A stretch of 5,416 bases of DNA. It comes from an uncultured Flavobacteriales bacterium. GTDB lineage: Bacteria; Bacteroidota; Bacteroidia; CAIKAF01. Made by a program: the position numbers and the translations under genes. Below the pieces are notes generated by a model. The model worked only from the letters and a program-made list of their open reading frames with translations. It was not told where the DNA came from and did not search any database. Within the stretch, counting starts at the first letter, position 1. Each line of letters begins with the position of its first letter. The stretch is from the NCBI GenBank assembly GCA_937925455.1, contig CALEWF010000028.1, positions 1 through 5,416 on the forward strand, written 5' to 3'. Shown piece after piece: positions 1-5,416 of the stretch.

Positions 1-101
1 GGGCACGGGGTAGCGGGGCTGAGGGCACGAAGACACCGCTACCCCGATGCCATGTGTGGCTGAGCCCCGAGGACTTGGAACGGATAGCCGCATAAGCAGC
101 C
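1..101. repeat. GC-rich intergenic repeat, left copy
   Basis: Positions 8-91 are an exact reverse complement of 5333-5416, an 84-bp perfect match. After a 2-nt versus 3-nt spacer the match resumes for 8 bp (AAGCAGCC, 94-101, against 5322-5329). The 84-bp core is 56/84 G+C (about 67%) beside AT-rich genes, so it stands out in composition. Internal structure: a 7-bp direct repeat GGGCACG at 1-7 and 23-29, a second direct repeat GGCTGAG at 17-23 and 58-64, a 10-bp stem (7-16 with 36-45), and a small GCCA/TGGC hairpin at 49-60. A reading frame stays open through it on the + strand and stops at 93-95 (TAA), but GC-rich DNA has few stops and this is weak evidence of coding. Probably a dispersed non-coding repeat; family not recognised. 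Confidence 0.85.
7..45. other. Stem-loop inside the left repeat
   Basis: GGGGTAGCGG at 7-16 is perfectly complementary to CCGCTACCCC at 36-45, giving a 10-bp GC-rich stem with a 19-nt loop. The same stem occurs in the right copy (5379-5388 with 5408-5416, cut by the window end). No T-tract follows position 45, so it is not a canonical intrinsic terminator when read rightward. It could be an RNA structure, a protein-binding palindrome or a recombination target. The pairing is seen directly; any function is inference. Confidence 0.5.
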
Positions 102-112
102 ATAATACTTTG

Positions 113-120
113 TATATTTG
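113..120 (+). promoter_or_regulatory. Candidate Bacteroidota -7 promoter element
   Basis: TATATTTG matches the Bacteroidota -7 consensus TAnnTTTG and lies 32 nt before the receptor start codon, which would leave a leader of roughly 25 nt. No good -33 TTG/TTTG box sits at the usual spacing upstream, where the GC-rich repeat ends (about 85-101). The match is therefore half a promoter. No Shine-Dalgarno sequence precedes the ATG at 153; the leader is A/T-rich, as is common in this phylum. Confidence 0.4.
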
Positions 121-152
121 AACTTAGTGTGGATATTTTAATATAACTTTAA

Positions 153-2525
153 ATGGCAATTTTTACTTTAGTGAGCCCTTGCCTGAAATATGTAATTTTT
201 ATTCTTGGAATTACTGGTTTGGGGCATGCACAATCAAAAATTACCATAAGCGGATATGTAAAAGACGCTCAAAACGGCGAGCCTTTAATTGGAGCCAATG
301 TTGTTTCAACCAGCAATCTCCCAGCTGGAGTTATCACAAACGAGTTTGGATATTATTCAATCACTATTCCTTCTGGAAAAATACAATTACAGGTGCAATA
401 CCTGGGTTACTTCACCCAAAAGCTTGATACCATTCTGCAAACGAATTTTCGGTGGGATGTTATGCTTCAGCCTACTTCTAAAGAGCTTTCGGAAATTCAT
501 ATCACAGACTCTGGTTCGTCCAAGGTTTTTCTTTCATCACTGCCGGGTGTAGAAAAAATTGATTTACATCAAATGAATAAATTACCGGTGCTGATTGGCG
601 AACGTGATTTTATTAAATCTATGCAACTGCTACCCGGAGTGCAAGCCGCCAGTGAAGGGAGTAGCGGGTTTTATGTACGAGGTGGTTCGGTTGACCAAAA
701 TTTAATTGTGCTGGATGATGCAACGGTGTATAATCCATCGCACTTATTGGGTTTCTTCTCTTCGTTTAATACTGACGCCATTAAAGAAGCTACCTTGTAT
801 AAAGGCAATGCTCCTGCTCAATATGGAGGCAGAATTTCGTCGGTACTGGATGTACGGATGAACGAAGGAGACAATCAGCAATTTCATATAGGCGGTGGCA
901 TCAGCCTGATTGCTACACGAATAATGGCTGAAGGGCCTATTCAAAAGAGAAAAAGCTCATTCCTCATTTCCGGAAGACGCACCTATGCTGACCTTTTTGC
1001 TAAGCTTTCTACCAATGAAACCATAAAAAATACGGTACTTTATTTTTATGACCTTAATGCAAAAATGAATTTTAATCTCGGGAAGAAGAGCCGAATACTT
1101 ATTTCCGGATATTATGGACAAGATGAGTTGGGGCTTTCAGATTTTCACCTTCGATGGCACAATGCCATGGCAACGCTTCGGTTTCAACATCTCATCCGTT
1201 CTAATATTTTTTCAAATACTTCCTTTGTGTTTAGCGATTACAGCAGTACGGTAAAAATTAGTTTAGACAGCATAGGTGTAAAACTTCTTTCCGAAATCAT
1301 GGATTTTCAGTTAAAACAAGAATTTCAAATTTACCCTTCCCACAAACATACGCTACGCACCGGTGTAATATCAACGGTTCATATCGTTACACCCGGTGAG
1401 ATTGACGGCAGCGGCGCCACCGGAATAAATATGACGGACCTTTCTAAACGCTATAGTTGGGAAAATGCTTTGTACATAAATCATGAATGGACTGCCTTAC
1501 CTTGGATGAACATTCAAACCGGATTAAGAGTTGTGAACTTTAATGCTACTGGTCCCGGTGATTTTTATATAAAAAATTATTCCGGAGAAATTTCAGACAC
1601 GCTTCATTACCATGCATTTTCATTTCCGGCCTCTTACTTCAATATTGAGCCACGTTTGTTTTTAAACATTCAACCTTTTCGATACACCTCCATCAAGTTG
1701 GGCTATGCCCGACATACACAGTTTTTGCATTTATTAGCCAATTCATTTGCCAGCAATCCTACTGATAAGTGGGTTCCCAGCTCCAATTTAGTACGTCCTG
1801 AAATTTCAGATCAGGCTTCATTGGGCGTATTTCAGCAAGTGCATCAACAAATGTTTGAAATTAGTTTGGAAGGATATTATAAGCATCTTCAAAATCAATT
1901 AGATTATAAAAACGGCGCCGATGTATTAAACAATGAATTATACGAAGCTGATTTATTATCGGGAAATGGCCGGGCTTACGGCATGGAATTTTGTTTTAGA
2001 AAAAACAAAGGAAAATTTACCGGCTGGATTGCTTATACCCTTTCTCGCTCTGAGAGGCGAATAGAAAGCATCAATGATTTTAACTGGTATCCGGCACGAC
2101 AAGATAGAACACATGACCTAAGCATTGTGTTAATGTACACATGGAAACGTTTTAGCTTTTCTGGGGTGTTTGTTTATTATACAGGAAATGCGGTAACCTT
2201 TCCCAGTGGCAAATACGAATTGGATGGTAAAATAATTTACGTGTTCACCGAACGAAACGGATACCGTATGCCCGACTATCACCGATTAGACCTTGGAATA
2301 ACCATTGATTTACGAAGTAACAAAGACCAATTCAACAAAAAAGGATTACCCAAACGAAAAATGATGGTATCTGAATTAACATTAGGCGCTTATAATGTGT
2401 ACAACAGACACAATACCTACCGCATTACATTTAGGGAAAGCAAAACAGAACCAGGCAAGACCGAAGCAGTAAGTACAGCTTTATTTGGAATCGTACCCTA
2501 TGTAGGATATAACTTTAAATTCTGA
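153..2525 (+). CDS. TonB-dependent outer-membrane receptor with carboxypeptidase-regulatory-like domain
   Basis: A 790-residue outer-membrane transporter, expected to import a bulky substrate using TonB/ExbBD energy. The start is well fixed: an in-frame TAA (150-152) directly precedes the ATG. Residues 1-26 form a signal peptide, with likely cleavage at GHA|QS. Residues about 30-107 are a CarboxypepD_reg-like beta-sandwich (ISGYVKD, GEPLIGANV, GYYSI). ELSEIHI at 111-117 resembles the segment preceding the plug in this family. Residues about 126-235 are the plug domain, with the hallmark GFYVRGGSVDQNLIVLDD (172-189), then ATLYKGNAPAQYGGRISSV. Residues about 240-790 form the beta-barrel, ending VGYNFKF with the terminal aromatic typical of Bam-inserted proteins. 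Its length is somewhat below true SusC proteins, and its partner is DUF4249 rather than SusD. The substrate cannot be named. It overlaps the next gene by 1 nt (TGATG), so translation is probably coupled. No frameshift or missing domain is seen. Confidence 0.93.
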   Translation: MAIFTLVSPCLKYVIFILGITGLGHAQSKITISGYVKDAQNGEPLIGANVVSTSNLPAGVITNEFGYYSITIPSGKIQLQVQYLGYFTQKLDTILQTNFRWDVMLQPTSKELSEIHITDSGSSKVFLSSLPGVEKIDLHQMNKLPVLIGERDFIKSMQLLPGVQAASEGSSGFYVRGGSVDQNLIVLDDATVYNPSHLLGFFSSFNTDAIKEATLYKGNAPAQYGGRISSVLDVRMNEGDNQQFHIGGGISLIATRIMAEGPIQKRKSSFLISGRRTYADLFAKLSTNETIKNTVLYFYDLNAKMNFNLGKKSRILISGYYGQDELGLSDFHLRWHNAMATLRFQHLIRSNIFSNTSFVFSDYSSTVKISLDSIGVKLLSEIMDFQLKQEFQIYPSHKHTLRTGVISTVHIVTPGEIDGSGATGINMTDLSKRYSWENALYINHEWTALPWMNIQTGLRVVNFNATGPGDFYIKNYSGEISDTLHYHAFSFPASYFNIEPRLFLNIQPFRYTSIKLGYARHTQFLHLLANSFASNPTDKWVPSSNLVRPEISDQASLGVFQQVHQQMFEISLEGYYKHLQNQLDYKNGADVLNNELYEADLLSGNGRAYGMEFCFRKNKGKFTGWIAYTLSRSERRIESINDFNWYPARQDRTHDLSIVLMYTWKRFSFSGVFVYYTGNAVTFPSGKYELDGKIIYVFTERNGYRMPDYHRLDLGITIDLRSNKDQFNKKGLPKRKMMVSELTLGAYNVYNRHNTYRITFRESKTEPGKTEAVSTALFGIVPYVGYNFKF

Positions 2526-3310
2526 TGAAAAACCGGTTGCTGATAATAGTTGTTTTCTTTTTATTTAGCTCCTGCCAGCAGGTAATAGAAATAGATTTGA
2601 ACGAAGATAATCCTTATTTAGTAGTCGAAGCCAATATAACTGACCAACCGGGACCTTACAACGTAAAACTAACCCGAAGTGTAAACTTTGATGACTTCAA
2701 CATTTTTCCTACGTTGGACAATGCTACTGTGATAATCTCCGACACGTTTGGTAATACTGATACACTTATTCATTTAGATTCTGGAAGGTATCAAACCAAG
2801 CTGATTCAAGGCATTGAAAACAGCATGTATTATCTTACCATCTTCACTCCTAGCGATACCGTAACTGGCAGTTGTTATATGCCTCAAAAAGTTCCATTTG
2901 ATAGTGTACGCTTTACACTAATTAACTGGTTTGGCAAAACAAGATATTTAATTACACCGCATTTTACTGACCCGCCTGAGCCTGGAAATTTTTATCGTTT
3001 TATACTTTATAAAAATGGAAAAAAAAGAAATGCACTGTATGTTTTTAATGATGTTGGAGTAAATGGACAACCCAACAGCCGTTCATTTCTAGCAGGCGGT
3101 AGCATTGATCCGGGTGATACCATCGAGGTAGAAATGCAATGTATAGAAAAAAGAATTTATGACTATTATTTTAGCTTAAATCAAATAGCCGGAAGCCTCT
3201 TGTTACAAAGTGCTACTCCATCCAATCCGGTAAGCAATTTGCAAGGCAATCGGGTATTGGGATATTTTAATGCATGTACATCACAAAAAATTACGGTGAT
3301 TTTGCAATAA
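2525..3310 (+). CDS. DUF4249 family outer-membrane lipoprotein
   Basis: A 261-residue lipoprotein of the DUF4249 family, which commonly accompanies TonB-dependent receptors of the preceding type in Bacteroidota. Residues 1-16 are a lipoprotein signal with lipobox FSSC and lipidated Cys17; acidic residues follow slightly later (EIDLNED, 22-28). Family-like segments are YLVVEANITDQPGPYNVKL (31-49), MPQKVPFDSVRF (119-130), GNFYRF (154-159), GGSIDPGDTIEVEMQCIE (191-208), and the C-terminal PSNPVSNLQGNRVLGYFNA (232-250). The biochemical role of DUF4249 is not established. By analogy with SusD-like partners it may sit on the cell surface and help capture or gate the receptor's ligand; this is inference. 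The ATG shares its A with the receptor's TGA stop, so the two are likely co-translated. A run of eight A at 3019-3026 lies in the coding sequence. Confidence 0.9.
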   Translation: MKNRLLIIVVFFLFSSCQQVIEIDLNEDNPYLVVEANITDQPGPYNVKLTRSVNFDDFNIFPTLDNATVIISDTFGNTDTLIHLDSGRYQTKLIQGIENSMYYLTIFTPSDTVTGSCYMPQKVPFDSVRFTLINWFGKTRYLITPHFTDPPEPGNFYRFILYKNGKKRNALYVFNDVGVNGQPNSRSFLAGGSIDPGDTIEVEMQCIEKRIYDYYFSLNQIAGSLLLQSATPSNPVSNLQGNRVLGYFNACTSQKITVILQ

Positions 3311-3359
3311 TCATATTATCGTATTTATTCCTTAATTTTATGTAGTTTCTTCCCTGTAT

Positions 3360-5186
3360 ATGAAATCGGTTGCGTTTGTGCTTTTACTATTTATCACTGC
3401 TCAAGCCATAGGGCAAATAACTTTTTTTAAAACCTATGGGAACAATGATTCCGATTATGGAACCTTTGTAATACAAACCTCCGATCAAGGGTATGCCCTT
3501 TGCCTTAATACCCCCACCAATCCTCCACAAAATTCACAAATTAACATTGGTGTAATTAAAACCGATGAGACTGGAGAAGCTCAATGGATACAGGAATATG
3601 GAATTTTAAGTTCATGTACAGCATCCAAACTCATTCAAACTTCTGATGGTGGTTATATACTCACCGGTGTAGCCGGTGATTTTGGAATGAGTGGAGAACG
3701 AAAAGCGTTTTTATTAAAACTCAATTTAGCCGGTATGCCTCAATGGTGTAAATTATACAATGTGAGTAGTAGTGATCGTGGAGTAGATGTAATAGCAATT
3801 AAATCAGGGGGATATTTGCTTATTGTTTCTGCCTTTGACAATATCAATACAGAACAAATTTTAATAATTAAAACTGATGGAAACGGAACTCCTTTATGGA
3901 ATAAAATTATCAGCACTCAGGGAAAATTAATCCCTGTGCGTTGCGGAGAGCTTTCAAACGGTGATTTAGTCATTACAGCTTCCCGAATGAATATGTTTAC
4001 GGATGTAGTATTGATAAAACTAAACGCAAGCGGAAATTTGATTTGGAGTAAAATATATAGCACAATGTATGATGATCTACCCACATCACTTCGGGTAAAC
4101 GACTTGGATGAAATTTGGCTAGGCGGATACAGCTATTTTACAAATTCAAATTTTGATGGATTTGTGCTCAAAACTGATGCAGACGGGGCTATAAAAAACA
4201 AAATCTTTTTAGATGGTGGCACCACACAAGGAGAAATGATCCGTGATATTGCCATTGCCAATGGTCGAATTGCCGCTATTGGCGATTTAGGAGGAATGAA
4301 TGAACGGGATGTATTTTTGGCTCTTTATAACACCAACGGAACCAAAGAATGGATCGTTCGTTATCCTATTTCCACAACATTTACTAACTATCCGTTTGCA
4401 GTACAGTTTTTACCCGGTAAGGGTTTTATCTGGACCGGTGATATTCGACCACCTACCGCTCAGCGCGATGCGGCTCTGGTAAAAACAGATTTGCAAGGGG
4501 ATGCAGGATGTTATACCGAAACGCTAAACTTATTTACCACAGCACAACCCCTTAACGAAGCTAATATCAACCTCACAATTAATGACCCAACGGTTACAGT
4601 TACATCACATACCCCATTAGTATTCGTCCAAGATATATCCCGTAAAACACTGTGCGAATTTATTACCCCTGTAGCGCAATTTGACACTACTCAATCTATT
4701 GAAAACTGCCCTACGCGTTGCCTAAACTTTTTAGATCAAACCAAGTTTGAGCCTATCGCCTGGCATTGGTCTTTTCCGGGAGCTATACCTGATACTTCCA
4801 ATGAGCAACATCCACAAAATATCTGTTACAACGCATCCGGAAATTACACAGTTACGCTCATTGCTACCAACCTATTTACCAGTGATACCGTTACAAAAAA
4901 TTTCACTATTGGCTTAACCTGTCCGATTGTTGTACCCAATACATTTTCTCCAAATGATGACGGAATAAATGATGTGTTTTTTATTCAGGGATTGCCTTTA
5001 GAATTTCATTTAATTATTTATAATCGCTGGGGCTATCCGGTGTTTGAAACGCAAAACCCCAACGAACTATGGAATGGAAAAATATACAATACCGGAGAAA
5101 ATGCTACCCCCGGTGTATATTTTTATGTGTTAAAACGGTTTGATACCGGCCAAGTGCAAACAGGTTTCATTTCACTATTTAATTAA
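3360..5186 (+). CDS. Secreted beta-propeller/PKD protein with T9SS type B sorting domain
   Basis: A 608-residue secreted protein. Residues 1-18 are a signal peptide (cleavage near AQA|I or AIG|Q). Residues about 22-390 hold seven repeats of 49-54 residues. Each has a Gly/Asp turn before a hydrophobic strand (SDGGYILTG at 95-103) and a K-(T/L)-(D/N)-x-x-G-x-x-x-W-type motif, beginning at 66, 119, 170, 219, 270, 321 and 374; this suggests a seven-bladed beta-propeller. Residues about 436-518 are a PKD-like domain (WHWSFPGAIPDTS, GNYTVTLIATN). Residues about 523-608 are the gliding-motility-associated C-terminal domain (CHU_C, type B sorting: VPNTFSPNDDGINDVF, IYNRWGYPVFE, WNGK, GVYFYVL), which directs export by the type IX system. 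No catalytic motif is seen; an adhesive, binding or structural surface role is plausible. The ATG is the first start after an in-frame TAA (3333-3335). The 49-nt gap upstream shows no terminator hairpin, so it may be read through from the receptor operon; TAGTTTCT at 3343-3350 is only a weak -7-like match. Confidence 0.88.
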   Translation: MKSVAFVLLLFITAQAIGQITFFKTYGNNDSDYGTFVIQTSDQGYALCLNTPTNPPQNSQINIGVIKTDETGEAQWIQEYGILSSCTASKLIQTSDGGYILTGVAGDFGMSGERKAFLLKLNLAGMPQWCKLYNVSSSDRGVDVIAIKSGGYLLIVSAFDNINTEQILIIKTDGNGTPLWNKIISTQGKLIPVRCGELSNGDLVITASRMNMFTDVVLIKLNASGNLIWSKIYSTMYDDLPTSLRVNDLDEIWLGGYSYFTNSNFDGFVLKTDADGAIKNKIFLDGGTTQGEMIRDIAIANGRIAAIGDLGGMNERDVFLALYNTNGTKEWIVRYPISTTFTNYPFAVQFLPGKGFIWTGDIRPPTAQRDAALVKTDLQGDAGCYTETLNLFTTAQPLNEANINLTINDPTVTVTSHTPLVFVQDISRKTLCEFITPVAQFDTTQSIENCPTRCLNFLDQTKFEPIAWHWSFPGAIPDTSNEQHPQNICYNASGNYTVTLIATNLFTSDTVTKNFTIGLTCPIVVPNTFSPNDDGINDVFFIQGLPLEFHLIIYNRWGYPVFETQNPNELWNGKIYNTGENATPGVYFYVLKRFDTGQVQTGFISLFN

Positions 5187-5318
5187 GTTTTGTATATGTA
5201 CATTCATATCTAATCGTACCTCATCAGATACCACAATGCCTCCGGCTTCGGTTACCGCTCTCCTTTCCAACTCATATTCTTTCGGAATAATCCCGCATTT
5301 GTCATTAAAGTATTGATA
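5175..5318 (-). pseudogene. Possible C-terminal remnant of a truncated minus-strand gene
   Basis: On the minus strand a stop-free frame of 47 codons runs from just inside the right repeat boundary (in-frame TAA at 5319-5321) to a TAG at 5175-5177. The peptide has an ordinary protein-like composition, with segments such as CGIIPKEYELERRAV and EAGGIVVSDEVRLDMNV and the end HIQNLIK. It has no credible start codon, and it is cut exactly where the GC-rich repeat begins. It may therefore be the tail of a gene that lost its 5' part when the repeat arrived. It would converge with the T9SS gene and overlap its last 12 nt. A 47-codon open frame can arise by chance in such DNA, so this is tentative. No family is recognised. 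Confidence 0.25.
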
Positions 5319-5321
5319 TTA

Positions 5322-5416
5322 GGCTGCTTAAAGCGGCTATCCGTTCCAAGTCCTCGGGGCTCAGCCACACATGGCATCGGGGTAGCGGTGTCTTCGTGCC
5401 CTCAGCCCCGCTACCC
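5322..5416. repeat. GC-rich intergenic repeat, right inverted copy
   Basis: This is the inverted partner of the left repeat: 5333-5416 is identical to the reverse complement of 8-91, and 5322-5329 matches 94-101. The copy runs off the window end, so its full length is unknown; the left copy continues 7 nt further. Beyond the 8-bp match only a short patch (5307-5314 against 104-111, AATACTTT on the left) is shared, and it needs a 5-nt gap. The sharp fall from perfect identity to unrelated sequence marks the inner boundary of the element. It lies 135 nt after the T9SS gene stop. A role in 3'-end formation for genes on either side is possible but not shown. Confidence 0.85.

Noticed and set aside
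3..95. Open frame through the left repeat (ends HVWLSPEDLERIAA then TAA), mirrored on the minus strand in the right copy
   Set aside because: Several frames are open on both strands because the repeat is GC-rich; there is no start signal, the frame ends differ after the repeat in the two copies, and the palindromic structure argues for a non-coding element.
179..552. Two + strand frames (82 and 87 codons) overlapping the receptor gene
   Set aside because: They are out-of-frame shadows of the well-supported signal peptide, regulatory-like and plug regions.
744..944. 66-codon minus-strand frame inside the receptor gene
   Set aside because: It is antisense to the conserved plug and early barrel of an intact TonB-dependent receptor and shows no recognisable protein features.
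4300..4482. 60-codon + strand frame within the T9SS cargo gene
   Set aside because: It is an out-of-frame shadow of the propeller repeats in an intact longer gene.
5245..5254. CCGGCTTCGG mini-palindrome after the last gene as an intrinsic terminator
   Set aside because: The stem is only 3 bp and no T-tract follows; it is too weak to call.
1..5416. Terminal repeats as proof of a circular plasmid or phage genome
   Set aside because: The terminal repeats are inverted, not direct, so they do not indicate circular closure; no replication or phage gene is present.
1..5416. A transposon with terminal inverted repeats carrying three cargo genes
   Set aside because: No transposase, integrase or resolvase is encoded, the cargo is ordinary chromosomal surface-protein genes, and target duplications cannot be seen because the window ends in the repeats.

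Overview
The window looks like a piece of a Bacteroidota chromosome. The class cannot be fixed from the sequence, but the gene families fit Chitinophagales-, Saprospirales- or Flavobacteriales-like lineages. Three things support this. A TonB-dependent receptor with an N-terminal carboxypeptidase-regulatory-like domain is coupled to a DUF4249 lipoprotein. A large secreted protein ends in a 'gliding motility-associated' (type B) type IX secretion sorting domain. The coding DNA is AT-rich and lacks clear Shine-Dalgarno sites, and a TAnnTTTG-type -7 promoter element is present.

Layout: 1-101 is a GC-rich repeat, followed by a short AT-rich leader with a candidate -7 element. Then come three intact genes on the + strand: a TonB-dependent outer-membrane receptor (153-2525), a DUF4249 lipoprotein (2525-3310, overlapping by 1 nt) and a secreted propeller/PKD/T9SS type B protein (3360-5186, after a 49-nt gap). 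After them lies about 135 nt of non-repeat DNA that may hold the tail of a truncated minus-strand gene. The window closes with a second, inverted copy of the GC-rich repeat (5322-5416).

Functionally, the receptor and lipoprotein probably form a two-part outer-membrane import complex, analogous in logic to SusC/SusD, with an unknown substrate. The third protein is exported through the type IX secretion system to the cell surface or medium. Whether it works with the receptor pair or is only a neighbour cannot be decided here.

The most unusual signal is the pair of terminal inverted repeats. They share an 84-bp perfect match at about 67% GC in an otherwise AT-rich window, and each has an internal stem-loop. 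No transposase lies between them. The simplest reading is a dispersed intergenic repeat family at which the sequence assembly broke on both sides. A mobile or recombinogenic role remains possible. I see no convincing evidence of a wholly new multi-gene system.
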